A stretch of 64,000 nt of DNA from Rhypophila decipiens. Taxonomy: Eukaryota > Ascomycota > Sordariomycetes > Sordariales > Naviculisporaceae. Location: NCBI GenBank assembly GCA_033297075.1, contig MU858208.1, positions 1-64,000 on the forward strand, given 5' to 3'. The notes under the pieces were generated by a model, which was not told the DNA's origin, searched no databases, and saw only the letters and a list, made by a program, of their open reading frames with translations. The position numbers and the translations under genes were made by a program. Position 1 is the stretch's first letter. Each line of letters begins with the position of its first letter. Positions 22,163 to 35,110 of the stretch are shown one piece after another.

Positions 22163-23032
22163 GATGGGGCTTTTTGGCTTTTATGGTGTCAGGACATGTG
22201 GTGTCTAGATGCATCTGTTCTTGCATTTACAGCGGAGTTCTTGTGGTGATCTCTCTTCCGGAGCATAGGGTTCTTTCCAATATGCCAGGTGGCTATTGTT
22301 CCATGTTTACTCTACTTTGTTTACTAAGGCGCAATGGGTGCGGTCCCATTCGTCAAAGACTCGATACACGTTCAATAAGACCACTCACATTGAGACAACA
22401 ACTCTTCTGCTCATGTCAGCTCTGGTTGACGCCCCGTTCTTGAGCGGGGGGATGGTGCAAAAAAGCGCCTCCTTCCGTCTCTTGAGGATGGATCACTGCA
22501 CATCTTCTCTCACATATCGACGCCCTTGTTCTCCACCATGTTGCGGTACTCGAAGCAGCACAAGTGACGATATTGTTCCGGGCATGCCGACCACGGCGAT
22601 GGGGATCAAGTGTAAGCACACTAGGATCGGATTATTCGACAACTCCAGCCCTGCTCAGAAGAATCGGCAGGGTGACCAAATTCGGTTGACTTCGAACCCA
22701 CTAGGCATGTTGTCAAAGTCACTGCTGGCTTGCAATGTGTATCATCAGGATGTGGCTCCCATGCGGAGCGGTATCGCCAGCTCCCGGGCGTGGGCAGTCA
22801 GCACTATCTGATTTGGCGGCAGCAAGGTTTTCTGTCATGCCGAAATATACTCGGCTCATCATCTCGCCATTGTCCAGGCCACGGCTCTGGAAAAAGTACA
22901 AATGATGGTCAATCTCCCCAGCACCAGAAGCAGTTCTATTCATTCCAACCAGCAAGCTTCACACCTCGACAACTTCTGAGCAGCAGCCAACCACCCCAGT
23001 TGTTCTTGAGCTCTCCTCGCCCAACAAGCAAG
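22163..23032 (+). other. Tandem spacer, no gene seen
   Basis: About 870 bases lie between the MFS gene and the secreted-protein gene on the same strand. They hold the 3' untranslated region of the former and the promoter and leader of the latter. A CT-rich, A-poor stretch just before the next start (about 22990-23025) is a typical fungal leader composition. No coding content is recognised. Confidence 0.45.
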
Positions 23033-23782
23033 ATGGGTCTCATTTCATCTCTCACCCTGGTGGCTTCTGCCTGCAGCGTCTTCTTGTTCCCCGTCTCCTC
23101 CACGGCCATCGCCATCATCAACGGCGATGTGAACACGACGACCACTACCCTCGAGGCACGCGGCACAGCCATCTGGCCCTTTGACAAGGGCCCCGACGCG
23201 AAGCTCTACTGCGGACCGCATTACGTCGACGCGAGCCACGCCGTCGAGTACGCCTTTGGCGACCTGATAAGGCAGTGCCGCCAGAACTCGGAGATCAAGA
23301 AGCAGGACAAGGTGGCCCTCATTGGCAAGTACGCCACCGCCGTCGCCTACGTCTGCAGCTACGACCGCAAGGGAACCACCTGCAACGAGGAGGAGCTCAA
23401 GAACGCTCTGGCGCATATTCAGAGAGTCTGCAGGAACAACGAGGGCGGGCACGTCTTGCAAGTCGGTAAGTTTGCCTGCCTTGACCCCCATTCATTTTTT
23501 TTGTTTCTGACGAGTGTGTGTAAACTAGGCGAGGTTCATCTCAAGGGTTTCAAGAGGGCATACGGATTCACCAACGACTTGGACAGTATCAAGCCGTGCG
23601 AGAAGAAGAAGGGACACTGGGGATTGGCCCATGACGTTGACATCACGGTTCCGCCCAAGAAGTCCAAGACGTACGAGGAAGAGTACGACGAGGAATATGA
23701 GAACCCCAAGCCATCATCGGCAAAGCCCAAGAAGAACAAGAAGAAGAAGAAGGTTGTTTACGAGGAGGAGGACGAGGAGTAA
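23033..23782 (+). CDS. Small secreted six-cysteine protein
   Basis: I do not recognise this family. Exons 23033-23465 and 23529-23782 encode 228 residues. A signal peptide covers about residues 1-25 (hydrophobic, ending SSTAIA). The mature part has exactly six Cys (60, 82, 108, 117, 133, 168), compatible with three disulfides. The C-terminal 50 residues switch to alternating acidic (EEEYDEEYE), Lys-rich (KPKKNKKKKK) and acidic (EEEDEE) blocks. The 63-base intron has GTAAGT and CTAG ends and a length divisible by three without a stop, so retention would insert 21 residues in frame. Small size, secretion and even Cys count fit an effector-like or surface protein, but this is inference only. Confidence 0.72.
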   Translation: MGLISSLTLVASACSVFLFPVSSTAIAIINGDVNTTTTTLEARGTAIWPFDKGPDAKLYCGPHYVDASHAVEYAFGDLIRQCRQNSEIKKQDKVALIGKYATAVAYVCSYDRKGTTCNEEELKNALAHIQRVCRNNEGGHVLQVGKFACLDPHSFFLFLTSVCKLGEVHLKGFKRAYGFTNDLDSIKPCEKKKGHWGLAHDVDITVPPKKSKTYEEEYDEEYENPKPSSAKPKKNKKKKKVVYEEEDEE

Positions 23783-26700
23783 AGGACCTTCTTTAACGGG
23801 GTGGAGGAGCTGGGCGGCGGATTTGCTGCTGGCCTTGCCTTGTGTGTGTTTTTCATCGTCGTACTTTGTATCAAGCCAGACTTTCGGGCAGGGTATGAGA
23901 ACTTTTTACGACGGGACGAAGGTGTTTGGGAAAAGAGGAGAATTTTAAAAAGTCTTGGGTTCTTTCAGGGCGGGGGAGTTATCATGGACCTCACATGTAG
24001 ATGGTAGACAACTAACTGGACCTACTACCGTACCTAGATGGATGCTTTGCTGGGTAGCGTAGGCGCTCTACCCTGGGGAAGGTTGTAGATTTTTTTAATC
24101 TCTTTTGTTTATCAAGTCTGATTACTCTTTATGGTTTGTCGTCCTGACCGCCAGGACGATCGCCAGCTCATATCACGCCGTCATCTATGGTAGTCTGGAG
24201 TATGGCCTTCTACTACCTCGTGCACCAAGTACAAGCTGCATTCTGTATGCTCCATCTTTAGAAGCCCCCGGAATAATAACCTGGACAGAAAGAGCAGCAA
24301 CCCTTCATCCTCGGCAGTTGCCCACGGCGGCATCCCCCATGACCATCACGAACTCTGAGCAAGGTTTTTTTCCCCTCAAAGCAACAACACATCAAGCCCT
24401 AATTATTGAGTTAAAGTCAACCTACCTACCTTACCTATTCTTGTTGCTCACAGGATGGCTCAAACAAACACAAATATTTTACCATATGCATAACCCCTTT
24501 TTTATGCACTCCACCTAATAGTACCTACCCAGAAATGTCAAGTATTCATCATCCGAGGTATGTACGTACAATTTTGTGCAAGACCCCGTTCGTCGTCCTC
24601 TTCTCTTTCTCGGTCGAGAACCATGATACCTGATACGCTGTGCCGCCGTCTGCCATCCAGTCTCGCCACCTCCCCGTGCGGCGTAACAACAACACATCAG
24701 GCCGAGGAGGGGAGTGTATCTAGAGACTAAGAAAAAGACAAAAGATGTACTGCAGCTCGTCACTGAGATCCGGTCCGCCTAGGCTATTCCTTCGGTGGAG
24801 CGGGAAAAAAACGAACTGCAAATCCAGAAGTGTATATTGAAGCTGACCATTATCATCTCCAGACGAGCTGAAAGATTGAAAGAAGACAAGGAAAAGGCTT
24901 TGATTCCGTCACGCCGCAATGCTGCCGACGGGGAAAAACTACCAGCTTGTCAAATTTGTTTTTGTCTGCCGTCTTGCGGGACGGTAGATTGTTAGGTACA
25001 TACATACATAGTCAGGGACGTGATCCTCTTTGCTATCGTTCGAGTGTGCTCTCTCTCCTTTCCAGGTCAACGAAAACTGTCACGATAAAAGCGAGGTATT
25101 ATGGATAGGTTGTATCTACATACCGTAGATACCTCGTGATGTGATGGTCTTGTTTCGTCGTCCTGGAATCCCCATGCAAGTTCTGCTGCCCGGCCCAGAC
25201 AGAACACGCTGCAGGATCCGTCCGTACCGTGTCGCAACTGGAACCCCCTTTTTTGGTGGTCGGCGACTTATGAATTAAGATTTGTTGACAATATCCTAAA
25301 CGGGGTTCTTGGAGAGGGGTGTGTGTGTGTACTTGCCGACTTACCTACCTACATTTGGACCCCGACTTGCGAGTCCACGAATAGCATCACTGACCGGTTG
25401 ATTTTGTGTCCTCTCCTGCCCCCCAGCCACCTTGTTGGGTGAACCGCATCGGACACATTTGTCAATTCACTTGGCCAGCTCTTAGCAATCCAGACAAGGC
25501 AATCCGATCTCTCCAAAACGTAGTTGCCTTCCAGCCCCAGGCAACATAATTGTTGTTGTGAGGATGCGATAAAGGGGGTGGTGGGCCGCTGGTTTCAGAA
25601 TGAACCCGATCCTCAGAAATCTAGACTTGTTGTTCCGGGGAAGTTACCGATAGACGGCTGGTAGGTAGGTCGATGGTTCGCGGGTAGTGATTCCAAAGCT
25701 CTCCCGTCCCTGTGACCTGGTCTGGCCAAGATGGAAAGGTGCAGTACTATGGTATAATGGTCGTGTGTTATCGCCTGAGATACCTGGACAGTGAATCAAA
25801 ACCACATTGATTCGAGTCATATTGATGCTTGGTCGGCAACCGTCATGATCAAAGCTTGGGGCGGGCTCTCTCTCAGCGCATCGCCACCAGGGGCGCTCGC
25901 CGGACGGAATAGGACTTGGGTCTCCTTGCTCTGCCTCAAGGCCGCATCACGGGGGGGTTACCGTCTTTGCCAGACTCGCAGTCTGTTGTCAGAACTTTAT
26001 TAGCTGTGGCATATTGATATACCAAGCAGCGATACATGCAACCGAAGCAGAAGCAGAGGGGCGAACGTACTGTACGGGGGAGGTGAAGAAAGGGGGCACC
26101 TAGGTAGATAGGTACCTTTGCCAGAACAAGGTCGATCATCTTCCCATGGATCCCTCGAGTCTGGCTCTTGATCTGATTAGTAGGTAAAATGGTGATGAGA
26201 AATTGCCGGAATCCCACCTTCCTCATGCCTTGCCGTTCAACATATCTGGGCGTGACTCGTGAACTGCGGTAGTGAGTACGTACAGTTCCGTCTTTCAAGC
26301 CAAATCACAGAGTATTATGGTTTAATCTCCCCACCCTTCAGCTGGCTTTTTGCTGTCCAACGCTCCTAATGTGATGGTTGCCAATGTAGTGAATCCTGTA
26401 TGTTGGTGATGCGGCGTTACAGTCTGATGTCGTTGACCTGAAGAAGCAGGCAAGGTACGTACCTGACAGGTAGCTCCGGCGTCTAACCTGCAGTTTACCG
26501 GTTCAACCCATATATGCGCGTTGGTTCCAGACGCGCAGCAACTTGCAGGAGCGTCTTGTTACAGCTTCGCTGCTGCCCCTTCCAACTCACCACCCGAGGT
26601 GGGCGTTGTCGGTGGTGTGTGCTGCGTCGTGGTTTCCCAAGGTCATGTGCGTCCGTCCATCCTCTTCAGACTCATTACACACCCCCTTTTCGACTTTGAA

Positions 26701-29700
26701 GAAGGTCAAACTCAGTTGCGCCTGACCAGGCACAGACATTCTTTCGCTGGACGTATGTTGTGAGGGGATCAACGTAGGGAAAAAAACATAAGCGAATATG
26801 GGCAATGTTGCTCCGTCGTTGTGCCAATAGACGGGCATACTTTCCACGCGTCGCAGTCAGCCGCACTTTGATTCGAAGAATCAGAGTTGTTGAGCTTTGA
26901 TGGTACGTCGCGGAGTAGACTCGGTGCCCGGTAATGATTGAGCCGCCCCGGGCCTCGGATCCGGCTCGGGGACGGGTATCGGGTATAATTTTGTGATCGG
27001 AACTCGGTTGTCCGAGGAAAAAAAGACCGGCCGGGTTCCGGCTCCGAATCCAATACTATTGGGGTCACACCGTAATATTCATACAGTACCACGGTGCCGT
27101 CACTGCCTGCCTTCTTTAACAATGAAGTAGACTGCCTATCTTATCAGATATGGCCAGATTATTCCTGCGCACAATCTGAAGGTTTGTGGACCCCCTTCAC
27201 ATTCTTTGGTTCCGATTCCATTATGGCTGAATCCGATGACCTATCCAACAGATTTGGGCGGGGGCCGAAAGGGAGGGCTATCTCTAGTGTAAATACACGA
27301 CGAGCCATGATCAGGGTGGTTGGTAAGGCTACACATGTACCATGCATCTGTACTGTCAAGATCATTGTGTGCATCCACTTTCTTCAAGAAGGTCGCCATG
27401 AGGTTAAGCAGTACAGCATATGTCTCTATATGGTCTTGAAGTGGGTGCTGTGGTCTCACAAGCACATAGGCGCCGTGCAGGACGGTGAGGACGACATGCG
27501 GTTTCACAACATCGTGAGCCATAGGTATAAGAGCAAGGGGTTGATATCAACACCTTGAACAAAGACAGGCTCGTGTCGAGGCGGTGAGGGCGGATTTGAG
27601 GTGTGGGAGGGAAAGGAAGCTTGGTCGTCATAGCAGCCATCACTGTGAGGGTGTTTGTGGATCTGTCTACACGATCAACTATCAGGATCGTGTGTGGCCC
27701 CCTATGTTAACAGAACAGCATAGGGACTACGGTGGACATACATGTGTGCCTCTTCCAAATGTTCTATAATCGATTCGACGGCTTTCTCCGCATATATCAA
27801 TCGTCTATATCGCCACGGACCGGCAGCGGTGTAAATTACCCCACACATATCAAGAGGCGTAGTTCTATATATTATATTCACTGACAGTTTAATTTTCGAG
27901 AAGGAAGCGACAGAACAGTCAAGACTGACCGGGGATGTGATGATCTGATGGCGGAGGTGGGGGCCGCGCCGAGGATCTTTGCGTCGAATGAGACATACAT
28001 AATCTCCTCTTTCAGATAATCCCATTGCTCTGGGACTGAATGGGAATCATGTAAGGTTCTTGCCTTTCTCCGTTCTTGTCTTGCGTCTGTCCGAGACATC
28101 TCGTGTTGGTGGACAGCCCAATATCCGGCCCATCACGGAGATGAAACCGGTGCGCCCAGTGGCCTCACCATCCATCCCGGGGAACTAAGCCAGCAAAGCC
28201 GGGCAAAAGAACGAAAGTAGTTGCCCAGCTAAGTCGATGAGGAATCCTGATAAGTCGTGTAACCAAGAACAAGATGTTCACCTTGGCAAGCGAAGGAAGC
28301 GCGAGTGACCCAAAGAGAGAGTTGGGAATACACCAACCACGGATTTGGAAGAAAGACACACAGACGGTCAAAGTTATGTAGGTGTAACCACGAGGCTGGG
28401 TCAGAAGCCCATAACCACGGCTCTCAATCCCCAGATTAAAGAGCAGGTGCGCCTAGTTGCGGCTCTTTGACCAATCGGGGAACTACTCCCACTGGTCACT
28501 CCTCTCCGCACTTTAGGGGTTCCCAAGATATGGCGCAGTAATTAACCCTCAGTTGCGCAAGAATAACAACAACTCACCGGTTTCGTGGTTTTTGTGGGTG
28601 TGTGAATTACCTCCACAAAGCGAACATGTCCGAGATCAATATCGTGTTACACAGTAGGCCGCCCAGAGAGATGTCAGAGCGGTGCTGGACTCCAGGACGA
28701 GATTGTAGACGAGCGGGTTTCGGCCGCTGAAAAGCGCAGGATTCGACCTCTCGGGAATATTGAATCGGGCTCGGGGTTCTCTATTCCGTTGTCCGTCACT
28801 AAAAGGTCTCTTCTCACCGAGAAGGATTTCGTGGCATTTAGTTTGGGGGCCAAATATGCACCACATATGGATACATGATTTGGTCAGAACTGGGAGTTGA
28901 GAAGTTGCATAATCGCTAGGTACGAGGCAGTCAGGCAACGAACGAGGCGGCTGTTGCTACCGGCAGGGAAGCCATGGGGGCCGGATATCTCGGTTGCTCC
29001 ATGGATGTGAGACATGTGAGGCCGTGGAAGTCAAACTCCTAGTGGTGGCGACATGTCTTCGGCGATAGTCTGGCATATGTGCGAGCGTGAGCTGACTTAG
29101 TAGCCAAGTCTTGTGGTGGGTTGTGTCGATGCAAGAGATTGTCAGTAAGGAGCGGTGAGGAGGAAGGAGGATGAAAACAAGAACCTGCGCAAAAGTACAA
29201 ACTCCAGTCGATAAACTAAATGCCCATATCGGTAGTCATGAATGGCGTTGAACGGATGACGGCGGATGCAATGCGATGCTCGGGTCACACATTATCAAGT
29301 CGGAAGGGGGCCATATTTCTCGCGGCGAGCTTGCGTGTGTCTTTCCAAGATCGACTTTGTTGCCCCCATCGGGCCCATCCCCGTGTAACCATTTGCTGTC
29401 AGACGATTAGATGCAGTCGTGAAAGAAAGCTTGACGTCGGCCGATGATAGGCTCTTTGTTAATTAGCTCGTCTTGCTGCAGTTCTTGGGCTTTGTGTACA
29501 AAGTAGATACAGATACAGAGTACTTCATACGGAGTGCTGGTGGGACAGACCCCGTTGCTCGGACTATAGGGCTGCCAGGCTCGTCGACTCTGTCGGCCTA
29601 TTGGCCAGTCACCCCGAGGGTGACATTTTCATGCACAGGACCTGTTACCTCTGCCCCAAGAAATCCACTTTAGGACCATTTCCCAGGAATGGATAATGGT

Positions 29701-32700
29701 CCGGTAAGGCTGCGTCCCGTTCCCCATCCCCGTTATTTGTCTAGTCATGGTGGATTCTGGATGATGATGACCGACCGGAGCGCAAGAATACGATTTCGTT
29801 CCGTGTAATCAAGGAGCACTGTGGTGATATAGGGTTCGAGATAGGTGGTCCACGGCATACGAATGTCTTGCCGAGCTCAAAAGAGGTTACGGGTTATCCG
29901 TATATAGTGAAGGATTCGTCCGTGTTCCAGTTTGACTGTTTGCGGAGCATTTGCTCCATCAACGAGACTCGAGAGCATTATCGATTGCGTGGCTTTGCGT
30001 AGTGTCAAAAGATCAAAATGTAACCTCTGGACCGAGAGAAGGATCGCGATGCTTGCTGGGATTTATGGGGTTTGCGGTATCAAGTCTTGAAGAAGCATGT
30101 GTATCGTAACACGTAACGTACTGAATTGACTGCTGAAGTATCCGTAGCTGTGTACGAAACAGCTGAGCTCTGTTTCATGAAGAGAAACCTGCCCTGCCGT
30201 TCGGCTGCCGAGTTCACTGCCCGGTGATTACGGAGTATCACTAGTGGACTTGGGCAGTCAGCCAGCAGTAACAGTACTGTACGGTAGCGTTGCGTATCCA
30301 GGGCCCAGCCGGTCAGAACCCTATTTGAGAAAAGGCAGCGATCCCATCCATCAACGATCAACACGAAGGGTCGTGACTTACAGCGATACGGATACTGAGT
30401 AGAAGATAGGTGCGTTGCTCTGACTTTTGGAACTTCTTTCTTCCTGTCCCTTGATCTCCCCTACTACCCTAGTCCAAAGAAAGACCTGCCCCGTGTCGTG
30501 TTGCCGTGTTCATCGTCGCCTGCAGTGCAGCAGTGCGAACAAGGAAAAACCGCGTCGTGCAGCAGCAGCATCAAAACTCTCCGTCGGCCAAATTTCTTAT
30601 CAACAATATTTTTCATCACGGCAACTAGTCAGGGACTTTGAACATTCAAAAGGGGAAAGGGTCCATTTATAGTGAGTAGTTTAAATCACGGACCCTTTCT
30701 TGGCTCGCCTCTAAGGAAAAGTAGTGAGCAAAAATAAATCTGGATTTGCTTCTTTTTGTTTTCAGCTCAAGCCCATTGCAAGGGCCCTTGTAGTTTTCAA
30801 CTGCCATCTGAGCTTTGATGTGGAGAAAAGCCGTTGATATATGTTCTCCTTCAGGAGTACATATCGGCAAAGTGTGATGAGAGAGAGAGATAGATAAATA
30901 ATGAGATGTTCCGTTTCTTTTAGGATCACACCTGAAGCCGAGTCCAGTCTCTTGCTTGACCTTGAACCCTGATCGAGATGGAATACTAGTATCCGTGGGT
31001 TGAAAGACTTATCAGGTGCTCTTACTCAGACAACTTTTAGAATGAACGTGGCGCTGAGATGATATCGGGAAACTCAAAAAGATCGACTCTCCAGTCCTGG
31101 AACTGTCCGAGCCCAGACAATGGACATGTTGAAGATCGAAAAGGTCAGGAACGGGATGTTGTTTCAATCGTGCCTGCCCTGCCTGCCGCGAGGTGACGAA
31201 CCAGACATTATCAAAGAACGGAAACGCAAAAAAAAAGAACAATGTGCTTACATGAGAGCCGCCAGAAAAGAGCCGATCCCGCGCTGTTGTGTAAGTCGCC
31301 GTTGTGATCGGTTTCACACCTGCCTGCCTTACACAAGTAGTGTACCGCCGTAGTACTGGGCTGTAAGTGTACGGTAACGAGCCGTTTCGACCCCGTCGTC
31401 GACGCTTGGTTCGCACTAATCTAGGCCCCGCCTTCCGCGCTTCCAGGCCTTCTTGTTGGTCGATTTCCGCGTCGTTGACGGACGGCAGACCCACACCTGA
31501 CAAGCTTGGCAACCTTGCTTCACTAGCTTTTACTAGGGTACGGAAACACTTGGTGGCTCTTGCGCGTGTCTTGTCCTATCACAGTGTCCAGGGGAGTGCG
31601 AGATTGGCCCCCAAATCAGCTAGCTGTGCATGCGGCTCGCTAGTCCCTTTTCGGTAGTATGTATATAGATTTATATGCGTAAACCCGTCAAGTCATTCAC
31701 AGTGCTTGAGTCTTGAAGGGTGGTAAAGAAACCCAACAAAGTTTTTTTGTTCATGCTGCTATTCGGAATAAACATCAAGTCGTAATAAATGGTGACAAGT
31801 AAAGGAGGTTTTAAAAACCCGTCATCCACCCAACAACAACCGCTGACTGCAGTTTAACATTACAAGGAGGGTCCTCCTCATCACCAACGGCTTCCAACTC
31901 GAAGAATTCCCAAAACGGAAATATCACAAGAGACTTACTTGTGCATAATCGCCGTAAGTTCATAGGTAGGTCGAGGACTGAACCAACCAACTGTGTATTG
32001 TTGTGACAAAAGAAACATGCCGTTGGTGTTCTTCGCGTTCCAACTCATCACCATGTGTGTGCCGGTTGGTGTTCTTGCTCGTCATCTATAATTCACCAAG
32101 CGCATGTATGAAACTCGCAGATTCGGAAATTTCGGTAGTGCTGAGGACGAATGACATGAGGCACACCCGCCCGGCGCCCGCGCCATCATCAGCCCCGATC
32201 CAGCCCTACAAGACTACTACTACTACTAGTGTAGCGGTAGAAGAAGCCCGCCAAAAGATTTACTTGAGAATATCCCAGACAAGAAGGTACAACGTCCATC
32301 AGCTCGGCCATGTAATAATGAAGGCGGGCCGTTCATCCTGTAAATCTCATACTTACTGGACCTGATATCCTCATCATGGATGTTCCTCTTCTTATTCCGT
32401 TCCTTGAGACGTGATTGGGTCTGGTCTCCCAAAAGTACCAAAAGCTGGGAGTGGACGCACCATAAAGCAGGGGTGAAGGTGGCGCAGAGGGGTTGTGTCG
32501 AATGATCAATTGGCTTTGAAAGGAAGGATTCGGCAGCACCTTTTGCAAGTACAAGTACCTTACCTTACCTTTAGAGAAGGAATATGAACAAGGAATAAAC
32601 AGGTGCCTACCTACCGTTATTTATGCGACATTCAAGAATACGTAAGTGTGTAAAGTACACGTGTGTGTTGTGTTGGTGCTTGATCAATATGGGCAGGAAC

Positions 32701-33713
32701 AGTGCGACTTGAGGAAAAGAAGCTGGATGTACAAAGTATGCACAAAACCAAACTCTCCCATTTATGCACTAAGCAAAGAAGTAGGTCTCTGACGTCTTGT
32801 TGTCCGATATTGTCAACAAGACAATGAAACAAAATGAGATCATTGTCACTTCACCAAGAAGGGGAAAAAGGCGGCGAGCGGCGTAGTTGACATTCCCGCA
32901 TGCAAGTCATCAATTTGATCTCGACAATCTCGTCTTCCGTCATCCAACAAACAACCCTTTGCTCCATCACATCTGATATGCAGGAAATTGAACTAGCTAG
33001 GAACCACATCGAAGAAGAAACAACAATGCCGTGCCGTGAAACATTTCATTGCCATCGGTATTCTGTGCCACGCCGCTATTGTCTGAGGCATACATAGAGT
33101 CCAGGGCCATGGAGTGTATGTGTACATGTACGTAGTAACCCGAACCCGACTCAACGGAAAGACAAAAAAGCTGCTGCGGCACAACCCTTTTTTCGGGGCA
33201 GTTAAGCAAAAAAAAGTCACTGGTGGTGCGATCTTTGGATTAGCCGAGCAAAGGCTTAAAATTTGTTGTTGTTGCTGTATTGGAGTTATACAGATGAAAT
33301 CGGTCTGTAAAGATGATAGAGACTACCTAAGGTACCTAATTTTCCCAAGTAAAAAACCAACTGAACGCCTTCGATCTTTGGAAAATCTATGTATATACCA
33401 AACCCAGTCGCTTAAAGGAAAAACATGACAGTATGGGGAAATAAGGAAAGGATAGAAAAAAGACCGGAAAAGAAAAAAGGTATAAAATAGTCGCCAAAAT
33501 AAAATCCCCAAGATCGCAAGCCACCCAAGTCTTAAAACGTGCAGGTTTCCTCCAAAAAAGCCGAATCCTTCTAGATTGATATATACCGTAGATAATAAGA
33601 CAGAGAGAGAGAGAGAACAGAAAGTTGATACATTATTCGTACACACATACACAGTCTGCCTAACAGCAGACCGAGACAAAAGGGAAAGTTGTTTCTAGCA
33701 GTATTTGACCACA
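23783..33713. other. 10-kb gene-poor region, left of zinc-finger gene
   Basis: I cannot support any protein gene here. Open frames rarely exceed 120 codons (the longest is about 166 codons, minus strand near 31.0-31.5 kb), and none has a recognisable domain or consistent splice partners. Features seen are scattered GGTAGGTA/TACCTACC words, short AG and GT runs (for example 33603-33617), and small inverted repeats such as CGAGGTAT...ATACCTCG (about 25093 and 25130). No tRNA B-box was noticed. The segment next to 33714 holds the zinc-finger gene's 3' untranslated region. Long non-coding RNA or distal regulatory DNA is possible. Confidence 0.5.
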
Positions 33714-35074
33714 TCACCTCGCCCAGCCATGGCTTTGGTGATGGTGGTGGTCGTTGCTAGTGAGCAGATCTCGGCGGGGCATTGAGGTAAGAATACCACT
33801 GCTGCCGAGAGGTGGGATAGCCATGGGAGGAAGGCCACCGGGAGGAGGTACCAAATGTCCCAGAGGGCCAGCCATTTGGCGCGCGCTGGGATTCATGCTG
33901 TCGTAGCCGTCAGCCCGTAGGTCGAGCGAGGCAATGTCGAATCTCTTGGAGCAACCATCTTCCATATGTCTGTGTCAATAGAGTTAGCAGGCTGTCCTCG
34001 GTATTATCAAGCAAATCATGGAATGGCTAAATCTCACCTTCTCAACGTATCTTTGCGGGCAAACAGGCGACCGCAATAGTCGCACTTGTGGTTCCGTTCC
34101 TTCATGTGCACGCTTTGGTGGTGGCGTTGCAGGTCCGTCTTGCGCACAAACTTCTTGTTGCAGTCGTTGACAGTGCAGGGAAATGGGTACTCTCGCTTTT
34201 CGTCATGTGTCTCCATATGCGCCTTGAAGTTGTAGCTCCGGCTGAACAGCTTGCCACACCCCTTAACCTCGCATTGAAAATTGGCCTCCTCCTTGGTCGT
34301 CAAGCGTCGCTGGGCCCTCCTTGGCCGATTCACGCGTCTCCTCTCGTGCAGGAAAGCCGTGGCCTGGGGAGGAGCCGGGTAATACTGGTCGTGCTCCAAT
34401 GGTTGGTAGTCGGATTTGTGCCATCCCGAGGAGCCGCCGTCTGAAAGGTAGCCTCCAGATGTGCTGGTATAAGCACCGCTGTCTGAGGGATACGAAGCGT
34501 GGACCGATCGCGGAGAAGGGTAATGCGAGACCTCCATGTTTTGGCCGTACTCGGATGCCGTCTCCATCTTGACCCGCGGCGTTAACGAGCCAGGGACCGA
34601 AGTGGCGGATGGGTACGAGAATGCCCGCGAAGGAGCCGGAATGGGAGACCGAGTTACTGCGCCGGTGGGCGGTGGCGTAGACGTGTGAACGGAATGCGCG
34701 TGTCCCGGGGTATGGTGCCCATGGTAGACATCGTGGTACGGATAGCTGTTGAAGGAGTCGTATTCCCCCGAGAGAATGCTAGGCATGCCGGACGCGGAGG
34801 AGGCGGGATGCATGACGTTCGGGCTGTTCCAGTCAGAAGGGCCAAGCGATTCCAGCGGCGGCAGATGGGTCTCCTGGTCCATCGAAGAGGTTACAGAGCA
34901 AGGCGGCTCCCCGTATATCGACGAGATCTTGTACTGCTGCTCTACCAGGCTGGGTGATGGATAGTCCAATGAGGACCTCTCCGATGGGCAGTAAGTGTTG
35001 GAGGGAGAGGAGGGCGACCTGGTCAGAGACGGTGGTGTGAGATGATCCATGACTGAATGGTCTTGTGAGGTCAA
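33714..35074 (-). CDS. C2H2 zinc-finger transcription factor, FlbC-like
   Basis: This is a DNA-binding regulator. Exons 35074-34038 and 33969-33714 (68-base phase-2 intron with a TGCTAAC branch site) encode 430 residues. Residues 1-240 are Ser/Pro/His/Tyr-rich and probably disordered activation or regulatory sequence. A basic patch RRRVNRPRRAQRR (245-257) could be a nuclear localisation signal. Three fingers follow: C268/C273/H286/H290, C300/C305/H318/H323, and a C2HC finger C331/C334/H347/C352. The intron splits finger 3 between RR and H347. The finger block with HMEDGCSKRFDI resembles, from memory, the conidiation regulator FlbC of Aspergillus and its Sordariomycete relatives; that assignment is tentative. 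The C-terminus is Pro/Gly/Leu-rich. The gene stands alone in about 25 kb of gene-poor DNA, as often seen for heavily regulated developmental genes. Confidence 0.88.
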
Positions 35075-35100
35075 ATGTGGGGTGTTGGTGCGTAAGGCCG

Positions 35101-35110
35101 GTTTATATAA
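35101..35110 (-). promoter_or_regulatory. Possible TATA box of zinc-finger gene
   Basis: TTATATAAAC on the minus strand lies 27-36 bases upstream of the first ATG of the zinc-finger gene. If functional, transcription would begin at or after the first ATG, favouring the next in-frame ATG at 35050 (MDHLTPP). This is a single motif match only. Confidence 0.3.

Noticed and set aside
22730..23032. N-terminal extension of the six-Cys protein by 101 codons
   Set aside because: The start at 23033 gives a proper signal peptide. The upstream part has no conserved feature and lies in a leader-like sequence.
25321..25332. GT microsatellite
   Set aside because: It has only five to six units, too short to list as a meaningful repeat.
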